From: CAZRIZ01 sp964600285
GTDB lineage: Bacteria; Patescibacteriota; Saccharimonadia; Saccharimonadales; Saccharimonadaceae
Reading direction: 5' to 3'
NCBI GenBank assembly: GCA_964600285.1
Contig: CAZRIZ010000002.1
Coordinates: 1-47,258, forward strand
DNA: 47,258 bases
The notes under the pieces were generated by a model. That model was not told the DNA's origin. It did not search any database and saw only the letters and a list, made by a program, of their open reading frames with translations. Made by a program: the position numbers and the translations under genes. Shown here one piece after another: positions 25,784 to 34,641 of this stretch. Every line of letters starts with the position of its first letter. Within the stretch, counting starts at the first letter, position 1.

Positions 25784-26765
25784 CGTCTAAAATCTTTCTG
25801 GTTTGTTCAATGACTTCTATTAAAATCTTATCATAGTCGTCATAGACTCTGAAACCAGACGCATAAGCGTGTCCACCACCGCCAAAATAGCCAGCCAAGG
25901 TATTTGCTATTGGTTTGTTTGAACGGATTTTGCCCGTAACCTTGCCGTCGGGGTAGGTTTTGAAAGCTACAGCAACTTCTACGCCTTCGACGAGCCTCAT
26001 CTCTTCGAGGACCAGTACACTAGGATTGTACAGGTCGGAATATTTCTGGATATCTTCAAATGGAATGTGAATGGTCGCTAGGCGATCATCGGCATGGTAC
26101 TCGATTCGTTTTATTAAGTCGCCTTTATAGCTCAGAATCCCAGCAGGCTTTTTATTTAAGCTTTGGCGCGCATCTTCAATTGCGCTTGGGTTAGCACCGG
26201 AGTCAACCAAATCTGCCACCATACGGAAAGTCTTGGCTGTAACGTTGGGTGTGCTTAAGCCTAAAGTGTCGCCGTTGATAGCGGCCACCAAATAAGTAGC
26301 AGCGTCTGCTGATAGGCTTAAATTTAAGGCTTTTGATATATCGTAAACAACTTCCGCAGTTGCTACAGCATCTCTTAGTATTAGGTGGCTCTTAAACGGC
26401 AAGCTAGATTCCGTTTCGGAGTGGTGGTCTATAGCAATGCTAGGCTTGCTCTCAAGCCAGTTTCTTATAACTGGGTCTGATAACAATTTGCTTAGTAAAA
26501 TGTCGCTTGCTGTGTCGACTATAATTCCAAGCTCGGCCTTGTAATCAAAGTGATTCGTTACCCTGTCCCACCCGTCAACATAGCGAATGTATTTTGGTAG
26601 GTCTACTGGGCAGTACATGGATACTTTCTTCCCAACCTGAGTGAGAATATCTTCTAAGGCTAACGAACTTCCGAGAGAATCAATATCTGGGTTCTCAGCT
26701 TGGATGATGATAATTGAGCTAGCTTTTTCAACCAGTTGCCATAAATTAGTAAAATCAGTTTTCAT
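25770..26765 (-). CDS. DHH/DHHA1 phosphoesterase (NrnA-like)
   Basis: Protein of 331 aa. The N-terminal DHH domain has DIDSLGSSLALE, IVDTASD and the signature IDHHSETESS. The C-terminal DHHA1 domain ends with GGGGHAYASGF. This fits NrnA-type enzymes that degrade nanoRNA, pAp or cyclic-di-AMP products. The first DHH-family motif is here NPDIDSLGS rather than the usual HxDxDxxGS, so a histidine of the metal site appears replaced by N. Overlaps: 11 nt with recR upstream, 14 nt with cysS downstream. Confidence 0.85.
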   Translation of the reverse strand: MKTDFTNLWQLVEKASSIIIIQAENPDIDSLGSSLALEDILTQVGKKVSMYCPVDLPKYIRYVDGWDRVTNHFDYKAELGIIVDTASDILLSKLLSDPVIRNWLESKPSIAIDHHSETESSLPFKSHLILRDAVATAEVVYDISKALNLSLSADAATYLVAAINGDTLGLSTPNVTAKTFRMVADLVDSGANPSAIEDARQSLNKKPAGILSYKGDLIKRIEYHADDRLATIHIPFEDIQKYSDLYNPSVLVLEEMRLVEGVEVAVAFKTYPDGKVTGKIRSNKPIANTLAGYFGGGGHAYASGFRVYDDYDKILIEVIEQTRKILDDEII

Positions 26766-27378
26766 TTATTGTCTTTCGTCCTTCTAACGCTTGTCCGAGT
26801 GTGATTTGGTCGGTATATTCTAAATCTACGCCAACTGGTATGCCACGTGCCAGGCGAGAGATCTTAAGCTCTACCCCGGCATTTTCGATTTGCTTTTCGA
26901 TGTAAAGAGCGGTTGATTCACCCTCGACACTGGCATTAGTGGCGACTATTAGTTCCTGGACGTCATCTTTTTTTAATCGTTCGATTAGCTCTTTGATGTG
27001 AAGATCGCCGGGGCCAACGCCATCTATTGGTGATAGCACTCCGCCAAGAACGTGATAGGTCCCGTTGAACTTCTTAGTGCGCTCAATCGGAACTATGTCC
27101 AGTGGTTCTTCTACTAAAGCAATGGTCTGTTTATCACGAGTCGGGTCGCTATAGAGGCTCGAGACGTCGTCATTTTTGTTGATGAGAGCAAAGGTTATTG
27201 GGCAGAACTTAACATCCGTCTTGATGCCATCAATTGCCTTTGTTAAGCCATCAGTCAGACTCTTGTTCGATTTTAATAGGAAATAAGCGTAACGCTCGGC
27301 CGTATGAACGCCGACGCCGGGTAAATTACTTAACTCGTCAATTAGGCGACTAAGTGCTTGCGGAATAACTGAATGCAC
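26755..27378 (-). CDS. recR: Recombination mediator RecR with eroded zinc finger
   Basis: Protein of 207 aa, family length. It has the HhH N-terminus (LSNLPGVGVHTAERYAYFLL), a Toprim domain (IALVEEPLDIVPIERT, FNGTYHVLGGVLSPIDGVGP, IVATNASVEGESTALYI) and the C-terminal SRLARGIPVGVDLEYTD. Between HhH and Toprim, where four cysteines normally bind zinc, only C59 remains in FCPITFALINKNDDVSSLYS. RecR loads RecA in gap repair with RecO/RecF. The genetic neighbour ybaB is the classical recR partner, 5 nt upstream. Confidence 0.93.
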   Translation of the reverse strand: MHSVIPQALSRLIDELSNLPGVGVHTAERYAYFLLKSNKSLTDGLTKAIDGIKTDVKFCPITFALINKNDDVSSLYSDPTRDKQTIALVEEPLDIVPIERTKKFNGTYHVLGGVLSPIDGVGPGDLHIKELIERLKKDDVQELIVATNASVEGESTALYIEKQIENAGVELKISRLARGIPVGVDLEYTDQITLGQALEGRKTINEN

Positions 27379-27383
27379 TTGGC

Positions 27384-27665
27384 CTAAAGCCCCATGTTGC
27401 CCATGTAGGGCTTCATTCTTTCTGTAGCTATTTCCTGAGCTTTTTGCATACCGTCACGGAAAGCAATTCTAATCCACTCCTCTAAGTCACTAATGTTATC
27501 CAAATCAATCATTTCTGGGTCGATTTTAACACTCTTAACCTTCAGCTCACCATTGATTTGAATCAAAACAGCGCCTTCTCCCGCCTCGACCTCTACAATT
27601 TCATTAGCTAATTCTTTTTGTACCTTGCGTAAATCATTAATCATCTTCAATTGATCAAAAGCCAT
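27384..27665 (-). CDS. ybaB: YbaB/EbfC nucleoid-associated protein
   Basis: Protein of 93 aa, mostly helical (MINDLRKVQKELANEIVEVE), with the family core GAVLIQINGELKVKSVKIDPEMI. It is a dimeric DNA-binding protein commonly encoded between dnaX and recR; here dnaX lies further upstream, separated by dnaB and a membrane transferase. AAGGAG precedes the ATG, and a -10 box TATAAT is at 27692-27697. The C-terminal PYMGNMGL is typical. Confidence 0.92.
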   Translation of the reverse strand: MAFDQLKMINDLRKVQKELANEIVEVEAGEGAVLIQINGELKVKSVKIDPEMIDLDNISDLEEWIRIAFRDGMQKAQEIATERMKPYMGNMGL

Positions 27666-27699
27666 AACTTCTCCTTTATATTCTTCTGGTAATTATACC

Positions 27700-29223
27700 C
27701 TAGTCGGTGGGTTTTTTGTAGACATAGAAACGGTCAGAGTTGTCTTTAATGTGAGATGTAACGATCATTTTTATATCTGAATCGTTTAGTGGGTCGCGTG
27801 ATAAGTTGGTAGCGATTTGACGTTTGTTTTCTAGGTCAGATTGGAATTTGTTAGCTACGGTTAAGTTCTCATTCTGGAGCGCTAATATTTCATAAAATTT
27901 GATTTCATTATTTTGCAAACTCGAGATCAGCACGACCTCTTCGTCAGGATTTCTTCTTAGGTAGTTCTTAATCAGCTTAAGATCTATGCTGAAAGAGTCG
28001 GCTAGACCGGGCTGATAAAGATAGGTGTCTGTGTATGCTCTAATATTGTAGATCGTCAAGGAGGCTATTAACGCCACGATTGGTATTAAACCGACAAAGC
28101 GAGCTACAGGATTTCGTGGAAATATACGATACCAGCTGGTAGTAACATAATCTAGCCCCATGGCAAGTGACAGCGCAAATGGCACAAAAATTATTAAGCT
28201 GGCATCTTTTGAGAAAAGCCCAATCGTTAGAGCAGATATTAGCCACATGAGAATAATAGAGCTTCGAGGCTTATAGCTGGTACGCGTTTCTCTAAATATT
28301 CCGATAACTATCAATACAATAGCGCTCAAATTAAACCATGGCGTAGCTAGCAGGCTATCTTGTGCTGTGCTGAAATCAAGAAATTCTTTGATAAAGAATT
28401 GAATGTTGTCTATGATTCTGAAGTTAAAGGCGTTAACGTTAAGCAGTGTTGCGATCAGGGTTGTATTTTTGAATATGCCGATTATCAGCGGGGTCAGTAT
28501 GGTGGCCAGTAAGAAAATCCCAACGAAATACCAATGAACGCCAATGAGTTTGTTTAGTCTTTTGAGCGATAATCTAACAAACGGGTGCAACAACATCGTC
28601 AATGAGATTATAAAGACTAAATATAACCCCATCTTGAAATAAAATAATAATCCCGTAACAGCAAATATGACTAACAGCCAGCCAACTAATGTCGCTTTTT
28701 GCCATGTTGTATATTTATGAGCTTGATGAATGTTGTTGGCTCTATTTGACAAGTGAGCCAGCGCTGTCACTAAGATGATTGACAAACCAATGGAAGTAGC
28801 TAGGCCAGTTCCGAGCTGGCTTATAAATAGCCAGCGTCCAGAAATTAGAATAATCGTGGTTGACAGGATGGCGCTGCGTCGATCTGTCCAGGTCGAAATA
28901 AGAATAAACAGGCAGATTGCAGCGACAGCTGTGATCATAAGTGAAGGTAGTTTGATTGATAAGTTAGATAGTCCAAAGACACCAAAACTGATTTTTTGCG
29001 CCAACTTAAAAGGTAAATTTACAATATTTTCTGGTTCAAATAAGTTGCCAAATCCAAGCTTGTGGCTTTCTACTGTGGCATCAATTTCTGTCTGGGCAAG
29101 ACCGCCCGGTGCGTATAGGCCTGTAATTAGCAGTATGGCTATTAATAGCAGTACTAACCCTACAGTGCTTATTAGGTAGCGTTTTTTGTATAAAAAATAA
29201 TCGGTAATCTTTTTCTTTGCCAT
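27700..29223 (-). CDS. GT39-like polytopic membrane glycosyltransferase
   Basis: Protein of 507 aa with about 11 hydrophobic segments. The N-terminal extracytoplasmic loop carries TEIDATVESHKLGFGN followed by LPFKLAQKISFGVFGLSNLSIKLPS, the arrangement of dolichyl/undecaprenyl-phosphate-sugar transferases (PMT/ArnT-like). The expected acidic residues (E and D) are present in the first loop. The C-terminal soluble part (about 425-507) is small. It is the last gene of dnaX-dnaB-GT, 3 nt after the dnaB stop. The acceptor (lipid, protein or surface polymer) is unknown. Confidence 0.75.
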   Translation of the reverse strand: MAKKKITDYFLYKKRYLISTVGLVLLLIAILLITGLYAPGGLAQTEIDATVESHKLGFGNLFEPENIVNLPFKLAQKISFGVFGLSNLSIKLPSLMITAVAAICLFILISTWTDRRSAILSTTIILISGRWLFISQLGTGLATSIGLSIILVTALAHLSNRANNIHQAHKYTTWQKATLVGWLLVIFAVTGLLFYFKMGLYLVFIISLTMLLHPFVRLSLKRLNKLIGVHWYFVGIFLLATILTPLIIGIFKNTTLIATLLNVNAFNFRIIDNIQFFIKEFLDFSTAQDSLLATPWFNLSAIVLIVIGIFRETRTSYKPRSSIILMWLISALTIGLFSKDASLIIFVPFALSLAMGLDYVTTSWYRIFPRNPVARFVGLIPIVALIASLTIYNIRAYTDTYLYQPGLADSFSIDLKLIKNYLRRNPDEEVVLISSLQNNEIKFYEILALQNENLTVANKFQSDLENKRQIATNLSRDPLNDSDIKMIVTSHIKDNSDRFYVYKKPTD

Positions 29224-29226
29224 AAT

Positions 29227-30573
29227 TTATTCGCGAGTTACGTCAGCTGACTCAAAGCGCAACCTCTCGGGGTTAAAGTAAAGCTCGACTTTCCCAGTTG
29301 GACCATTGCGGTGCTTGGCGATAATAAGGTCGGTCATGTTTTTGCGCTCGGTGTCCGGATTATAATACGCCTCGCGATAAATGAACATCACCATGTCAGC
29401 ATCTTGCTCGATGGATCCCGATTCGCGTAGGTCTGCTAGTTGAGGAATTTGTGGTCGTCTCGCCTCGACTGAACGTGACAACTGACTTAGGGCTACGACT
29501 GGAGCGTTAAGCTCACGGGCAAGTAGTTTTAGCCCACGAGATATTTCACTAACCTCTTGAACTCTATTGCCATCGTTTGATCTTGTAGTGGCTTGCATAA
29601 GTTGTAGATAGTCGACAATCACCAGTCCGATGTCGTTTTTTCTAGCAACACGTCTGGACTTGGTGCGCATTTCTAAAACTGACAGTCCAGGTGTATCATC
29701 AATCATAAGTTTGGCCTCAGCCATTGTGCCCATAGCTTCAGATATTTTAGAGAAATCTTCATCATTTAAGTTTCCAGTCCGAATTTTCCAAGCATCAATC
29801 CCACTGGCGTCGGCCAGCATGCGGTCGACTAACTGCTCTTTGCTCATCTCTAAGCTGAAGAACAGAACGGCCTTTTTAGAGATAGTGGCAACGTTATAGG
29901 CCAAATTTGTGACCAAAGTTGTCTTACCCATGGCTGGGCGAGCGGCGATAATGACTAAGTCTGACGGCTGAAATCCCGCTGTGATGCGATCTAAATCGGC
30001 ATATCCAGTTGGCGTGCCTCTTAACCCGCCCTTGTTTTTATGCAACGCTTCAATTCTGTCAAAGCTGTCGCTCAGAATATCTTCTATGGAGATAAGGTCT
30101 TTCTTGGTGTTCTGCGATGAAACATTAAATAACTTTTGTTCGGCTTTTTCTAATATTTCGTCAACTGGTGAATTGTCAGAAAAACCTAATTCTGCAATCT
30201 CGCCACCAGCTTGAATTAAACGTCGTTTAATAGCTGACTGATTAACTAAGTCGGCGTAGGCGTTAGAGTGTGCTGCGGTTGGTACGTAGTTTGTGAGTTC
30301 GGCGATGTAAACCGATCCACCAACTTTAGTTAATTTTTTTGTTTTCTTTAATTGGTCGGTTAAGGTTAGTAAATCGACTGGAGTGTGTTTTTCGTAAAGT
30401 TTGAGCGCGGCGTCAAAAATTAAGCCATGCCTGTCATCATAGAAATCATCTGGCTTTAGTTTTTCGGCGGCGTCTCCTAAAACGTCCTCACTAATTAAAA
30501 TTGCACCGAGGATGCTTTTTTCGGCATCAATGTTTTGCGGTTGAATGCGTCCACTCGCGTCAGATTTTTCCAT
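29227..30573 (-). CDS. dnaB: Replicative DNA helicase
   Basis: Protein of 448 aa. The N-terminal domain (NIDAEKSILGAILIS) binds primase, and the RecA-like motor has Walker A ARPAMGKTTL, Walker B IGLVIVDYLQLMQA and arginine-rich LRESGSIEQDADMVMFIYR. Length is usual and no intein is present. Its start overlaps the dnaX end by 14 nt, an unusual pairing that couples the helicase to the clamp loader subunit. Confidence 0.97.
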   Translation of the reverse strand: MEKSDASGRIQPQNIDAEKSILGAILISEDVLGDAAEKLKPDDFYDDRHGLIFDAALKLYEKHTPVDLLTLTDQLKKTKKLTKVGGSVYIAELTNYVPTAAHSNAYADLVNQSAIKRRLIQAGGEIAELGFSDNSPVDEILEKAEQKLFNVSSQNTKKDLISIEDILSDSFDRIEALHKNKGGLRGTPTGYADLDRITAGFQPSDLVIIAARPAMGKTTLVTNLAYNVATISKKAVLFFSLEMSKEQLVDRMLADASGIDAWKIRTGNLNDEDFSKISEAMGTMAEAKLMIDDTPGLSVLEMRTKSRRVARKNDIGLVIVDYLQLMQATTRSNDGNRVQEVSEISRGLKLLARELNAPVVALSQLSRSVEARRPQIPQLADLRESGSIEQDADMVMFIYREAYYNPDTERKNMTDLIIAKHRNGPTGKVELYFNPERLRFESADVTRE

Positions 30574-31942
30574 TAAGATTTATCTCTTCTCCTCCACCCA
30601 TAAATTGTATAATATCGGACGTCTTTTTGTTAGCCTTGCGGACAGTTTCATTTACAACTAGATTAACCACTAAATCGTCTCGTCCGAGTTGTGAAAGTGC
30701 TTGCTGTATACTGTTGAAGCGTCCTGGTGCGCTCAAAGTCTTTTGTTCAAACGAGTTCTTTAGCTTTATAGTCAGCTTGTCGCCCTCTAGTTTATAGCTT
30801 GCGCTTCTAATGTAACCGGAAATTGGCTTACTAGCAGCATTTCCAGTAATTAACTCCACTAGTTTGTCCCAGTCAAATTCGCTAGAGGTTGTTGTGGGTT
30901 TAGGTTCGGTTCCGGTCGGATCTTCTGCCACAGATTGCTCAGTAGGTTTTGTTTTAGCTCTTTGACTGGTGGGCCGCTTCTTAGTAGCGGCATTAGGTAC
31001 TATGCTATTTTCGGGAAAAAGCGCTACAGACAGGCTTATATCTGGCAATGAGGATTTTTGTACATCGATTAGCTTTGGCATGAGGCTGACTAGATCGGGT
31101 GACTCACCTAGTAAATCTTGCGCTCTATAGGCCAACTGTGAAGCAATATCGCTAGCAGATAGATTCTGCTTCTTCAGCTCAGCCAATTTCTGTGAGATTA
31201 GCCCAAACTCACCTGTTTGATACGCTATTAGAATGTCATTTAAGACTTCCTTGCTTGCTAGTCCCAAAATACTGCGCACAGCCGCTTCGTTCAGCCCGTC
31301 TTCGTTAGCTAGGCTAGACATTTGATCAAATAAGCTGATCGCATCACGCATACTGCCATTTGAGAATTCCGCGATTGCTGTGATTGTCTCTGCACCGACT
31401 TTAATTTTCTCTTTTTTAGCAACTTTTTTTAATTGTTCGGTGACCAAATTAATCGGTATCTTGCGAAATACAAATTTCTGCATACGACTGGCTATGGTGG
31501 AAGGAACCTTGTTTTCTTCGGTGGTCGCCAAGATAAAAACGACGTGCTTCGGCGGTTCTTCTAGTAGCTTGAGGAGAGCATTAAAAGCTGACTTTGATAG
31601 CATGTGGACTTCATCGATAATGTAGATTTTTTTCTCGGCTAAACTCGGAGCAATTTGTGATTTATCAATCAGGTCGCGAATATTATCTACGCCGGTGTTA
31701 GAGGCGGCATCAATTTCAATAATATCAATATGCTTTTTCTCGGTTGCATACGGCTCATTAATAAGAGCAAATGCTAAAATTCGGGCCACACTGGTTTTTC
31801 CAACACCGTGCGGACCGATAAATAGATAGCCGTGAGTAGTTCTTCCCTTCTTCAAACTAGCTTCCAGGACTTCAGTAACTTGTGGCTGGCCAATCACTTC
31901 GGCAAATGATTCCGAGCGATATTTTCGATAAAGCGCAGGCAT
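30560..31942 (-). CDS. dnaX: DNA polymerase III gamma/tau subunit without zinc module
   Basis: Protein of 460 aa. Walker A is GPHGVGKTSVAR, followed by IEIDAASNTGVDNIRDL, IIDEVHMLSKSAFNALLKLLEEPP and the SRC-like IASRMQKF. The Cys4 zinc module usually found between Walker A and IEIDAAS is missing: the segment ALINEPYATEKKHIDI is short and has no cysteine. The C-terminal third (Lys/Thr/Pro linker 325-365, then a small domain) is tau-like. TATAAT (31954-31959) ends 11 nt before the ATG (leaderless or nearly so). The arginine finger is read as Met (SRM rather than SRC), which is common outside enterics. Confidence 0.95.
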   Translation of the reverse strand: MPALYRKYRSESFAEVIGQPQVTEVLEASLKKGRTTHGYLFIGPHGVGKTSVARILAFALINEPYATEKKHIDIIEIDAASNTGVDNIRDLIDKSQIAPSLAEKKIYIIDEVHMLSKSAFNALLKLLEEPPKHVVFILATTEENKVPSTIASRMQKFVFRKIPINLVTEQLKKVAKKEKIKVGAETITAIAEFSNGSMRDAISLFDQMSSLANEDGLNEAAVRSILGLASKEVLNDILIAYQTGEFGLISQKLAELKKQNLSASDIASQLAYRAQDLLGESPDLVSLMPKLIDVQKSSLPDISLSVALFPENSIVPNAATKKRPTSQRAKTKPTEQSVAEDPTGTEPKPTTTSSEFDWDKLVELITGNAASKPISGYIRSASYKLEGDKLTIKLKNSFEQKTLSAPGRFNSIQQALSQLGRDDLVVNLVVNETVRKANKKTSDIIQFMGGGEEINLNGKI

Positions 31943-31976
31943 AACTACTCTTTATTATAGCATTCTTAAGGACGAT

Positions 31977-32861
31977 TTAGAACAGACTGAACTGAGTACT
32001 AGGCAATTCAATTTCTTCGTCAGTTTTGGTGTCGTCAAATTGATAGCCGACCAGCTTTTTTAAGGGCAGTGACAACAGATCATCGTTCTTTTCGCACAAA
32101 ATGATTTGTCCGATCATGCCAACAAACTTTCCACTAATTTGAGCTTTTTCTTCTAAATCAATAACTTCACGCAATCGGTCTTGCTGGAAGTCTTGAGCAA
32201 AGAAAAAGTGGTTAGTCCTTATTAGTTCGGCCTTGGCGAATTTTGTTTGTAGGCGCTCTTCTATAAAATCTTTTTTAGCACTCAGTTGTTCTTCAGCTAG
32301 TTTTTCATCAAAACTATACTTTAGGAGCTCAATTTTACGGCTTAATTTAACGTTATCAAGAATCCCATCCAATTTGCTGATTTGCGCTTCGTAGTGTCTA
32401 GCGATGTTGGCTGACGGAAAAGTATCCAAAACAAAAGCTAGTCTTGCCCCCTGCTCTAGTAGTCGGGATAAGTTACGTCCAGCGTGTGAAATACCGATCT
32501 TAATATCGTCAGGTGAAAAATAAGCCAAGTACAAAATATGTGGGTGGGTGTTATATTCGGCTTGATTGGCAGAAATGGCATCGATGTTGTAAAAAGATGG
32601 GTTGAAGCCAGTCTTAATCATGCATTCTTTGCACTGTTCATACTTCGCTTCAACACGACTTTTGGTCGGACAAACATGGTTCTCGCCCGTATTTGGATTA
32701 AACCAACCAATGCAATGTCTGTCGGACGTGTTAAACTTAAGTGATAGTTCCTCGCCGAAGTCTAATTGGCGTAGCCTGACCTCGTCTGAGTCAGAGAAGC
32801 GAATAAAAGGCTGTTTTGATTCTTTTTCAAAACCAACTTGGGTCAATAACTTTTTTGACAA
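31977..32861 (-). CDS. DUF2797 protein
   Basis: Protein of 294 aa, starting with TTG 32859-32861 behind a good GGAG. The N-terminal zinc-ribbon part has CIGW, CPTKSR and QCKECMI, in the arrangement CxGxxx...CP...QCxxC of DUF2797. The middle has YLAYFSPDDIKIGISHAGRNLSRLLEQG, a GIY-YIG-like fold with K-I-G and R residues. The family's role is unknown. TATAAT upstream gives a short leader. The next gene upstream ends 32 nt away and may be co-transcribed. Confidence 0.8.
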   Translation of the reverse strand: MSKKLLTQVGFEKESKQPFIRFSDSDEVRLRQLDFGEELSLKFNTSDRHCIGWFNPNTGENHVCPTKSRVEAKYEQCKECMIKTGFNPSFYNIDAISANQAEYNTHPHILYLAYFSPDDIKIGISHAGRNLSRLLEQGARLAFVLDTFPSANIARHYEAQISKLDGILDNVKLSRKIELLKYSFDEKLAEEQLSAKKDFIEERLQTKFAKAELIRTNHFFFAQDFQQDRLREVIDLEEKAQISGKFVGMIGQIILCEKNDDLLSLPLKKLVGYQFDDTKTDEEIELPSTQFSLF

Positions 32862-32893
32862 AATAGCTCCAGTGTTAAATTATAAAACAATTC

Positions 32894-33409
32894 CTAGAGA
32901 GAGGCTTCAACCGCTGCCCAGGTTGCGTCTTCGTTGTCGGCTGGAATAATAACGGTCACTTGGTCACCAACAGTTAGGCGGAAATATGTCACGCTGGCTA
33001 GTAAAATACGATATTCTTTGCCGCTAACCTCGACGTAATACATACCGTCTTCATTTATTAAGGTTCCGATAACTTGTTTGCGCTCAATCGGTCCAATTTG
33101 CTTATAAACAAACCTACCGTCATCGGCAATGGTAAGTTTTAAGATGTCTCCCTCGACTAACTTTGATTTACTAGCGTAGTTTGCTGGTACAGGATAAGTT
33201 TTCCCGTCTGGGCCAATCATGGCCTCACCGTCAAATACACCCTCCATTACTTTGCCGGTTAAATCTTGCGCTGCTTCTTTGACTGAAACAGTCTCGCCAT
33301 CATCTCCCAAAACACTAATTAACAGCTCTTTTGCAGCTGCTAGATTTGTTTCGGCTTCAGTAATAAGCGCCTTTAATCTTTTGACTTGTTTCTCTGGTAA
33401 TTCAGACAT
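32894..33409 (-). CDS. Unknown conserved-looking protein with helical hairpin and OB-like domain
   Basis: Protein of 171 aa. The N-terminus (1-55) is a charged helical stretch; residues 56-171 are beta-rich (FDGEAMIGPDGKTYPVPANYASKSKLVEGD is one long block, then GRFVYKQIGPIERKQVIGTL and VTYFRLTVGDQVTVIIP). The layout of coiled coil plus OB-like barrel resembles GreA-type and small CPR-restricted proteins, but no GreA acidic tip is seen. AAGGA precedes the ATG and the promoter is strong. It lies next to rplJL but on a separate transcript. Confidence 0.65.
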   Translation of the reverse strand: MSELPEKQVKRLKALITEAETNLAAAKELLISVLGDDGETVSVKEAAQDLTGKVMEGVFDGEAMIGPDGKTYPVPANYASKSKLVEGDILKLTIADDGRFVYKQIGPIERKQVIGTLINEDGMYYVEVSGKEYRILLASVTYFRLTVGDQVTVIIPADNEDATWAAVEASL

Positions 33410-33429
33410 GCTCGCAGTTCCTTGTCTGT

Positions 33430-33484
33430 TTTTAATTTAATTTAATTTAATTTCAATTGTAAGCGATTATTTAGGGTTTGTCAA
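33430..33484 (-). promoter_or_regulatory. Promoter with an AATTT tandem tract in the leader
   Basis: Minus-strand TTGACA (33479-33484) and TACAAT (33456-33461) are 17 bp apart, a near-consensus promoter for the 171-aa gene. The leader from about 33449 holds four to five AATTT units (33432-33453) just upstream of the ribosome-binding site; such tracts can vary by slippage. Between 33485 and 33618 I see a weak plus-strand promoter-like TTGATT/TAGAAT pair and nothing else. Confidence 0.7.
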
Positions 33485-33618
33485 ACTATCAAGTATTTTT
33501 ATTTACAGCTTTTCTTTAATTTCCACAGATTCTACAGACTGACAGGCAAAAACGTTGTAATTTTTACAGTTGATTTTTATTTTTTAATTGGTAGAATGGC
33601 TGGCGGCACAACTAAAAT

Positions 33619-33634
33619 CCGCCCTTTCGGGCGG
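33619..33634 (-). terminator. Terminator after rplL
   Basis: CCGCCC/GGGCGG with a 4-nt loop, followed on the minus strand by ATTTTAG. It ends the rplJ-rplL transcript. The U-run is short, so efficiency may be moderate. Confidence 0.7.
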
Positions 33635-33667
33635 AAAATAGCTTAACTTTTCCGGATTCTAGTTTAA

Positions 33668-34066
33668 TTAGTCAATACTGACAACAGCGCCAGCACCCTC
33701 AAGGGTTTTCTTGGCTTCTTCAGCTTCGTCCTTTGAGACTTTTTCCTTGATAGCACTTGGAGCGCCGTCAACTAAAGCTTTAGCTTCGCCTAGTCCTAGG
33801 CCGGTAACTTCCTTAACAGCCTTGATCACGGCGACTTTTTGAGCACCAGCGTCTTTCAACGTTACGGTAAACTCAGTTTTTTCTTCAGCGGCAGCGGCAC
33901 CACCCTCAGCTGGAGCAGCAGCTACAACAGCAGCTGGAGCGGCAGCAGATACGCCCCACTCTTCTTCTAGATGTTTTACGATTTGGCTTAATTCCAAAGC
34001 GCTTAGTTTGTTCAACTCGTCAACAATTTTTTGTTGAGCAGCTGATAGTTTAATTTCTTCAGCCAT
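33668..34066 (-). CDS. rplL: 50S ribosomal protein L7/L12
   Basis: Protein of 132 aa: N-terminal dimer/L10-binding helices (LSALELSQIVKHLEEEWGV), an Ala-rich hinge (about 38-60) and the C-terminal factor-binding domain (EKTEFTVTLKDAGAQKVAVIK, VKEVTGLGLGEAKALVDGAP). It lies 47 nt after rplJ. Alanine and lysine content is typical of the highly expressed stalk protein. Confidence 0.97.
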   Translation of the reverse strand: MAEEIKLSAAQQKIVDELNKLSALELSQIVKHLEEEWGVSAAAPAAVVAAAPAEGGAAAAEEKTEFTVTLKDAGAQKVAVIKAVKEVTGLGLGEAKALVDGAPSAIKEKVSKDEAEEAKKTLEGAGAVVSID

Positions 34067-34113
34067 ATTCCTCTTTTCTTAAGTTAGTTTTGTAAATTTG
34101 GTTTTGAAATAGA

Positions 34114-34641
34114 TTAATTTTGTTCAGCTTTTTGTGCTAAAACGCGAGCAAATCCAGCCTGTGCGCCATTCATCACTAGCATTATATTGCGTAGTGGTGC
34201 TGCCAACACGCCAACCAACTGACCTTTGATTTGGTCTTTGGTTGGTAGACTGGCTAGAGCTGTCACGATTGATTGGTTTTGCACCGAGCCATCGCTGGCG
34301 AAGCCAGCCACCAAAGTCACGCCTTGGTGTTCTTTGGCAAATTTTGCCAAAATTTGGGCTGGTAGGACCTCGTCTTCGTTTGAGAACACGTAGATTAGCT
34401 GACCTTTGAAGTCGGCTAGGTCGCTGTCGGTGAAACGCTTATCAGTTTTTAAAGCAACCTTGACTAGTCGGTTCTTTACAACTTTGACAATAAGTCCGTT
34501 TTCACGGGCTACTTGGCGAAAAGCTTGTAAGTCCTTGACGGTTAGTCCTGTATAGGTTGCAGCAGCGGCGGCCTTGGCGTCAGTAATTAATTGACCTAAT
34601 TCTTCAACCAAAGCTTGTTTTTTATCGCGAGTAATTGCCAT
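34114..34641 (-). CDS. rplJ: 50S ribosomal protein L10
   Basis: Protein of 175 aa. The N-terminal RNA-binding domain (ITRDKKQALVEELGQLITDA, TYTGLTVKDLQAFR, VVKNRLVKVAL) is followed by a C-terminal helix that holds L7/L12 dimers. The complex L10(L12)4 is the known autoregulator of this operon, and the leader upstream carries the corresponding RNA structure. A ribosome-binding site AAAGGA precedes the ATG. Confidence 0.96.
   Translation of the reverse strand: MAITRDKKQALVEELGQLITDAKAAAAATYTGLTVKDLQAFRQVARENGLIVKVVKNRLVKVALKTDKRFTDSDLADFKGQLIYVFSNEDEVLPAQILAKFAKEHQGVTLVAGFASDGSVQNQSIVTALASLPTKDQIKGQLVGVLAAPLRNIMLVMNGAQAGFARVLAQKAEQN

Noticed and set aside
33573..33600. Plus-strand TTGATT/TAGAAT pair suggesting a small RNA
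   Set aside because: The following hairpin is really the rplL terminator and lacks a U-run on the plus strand; no other support.
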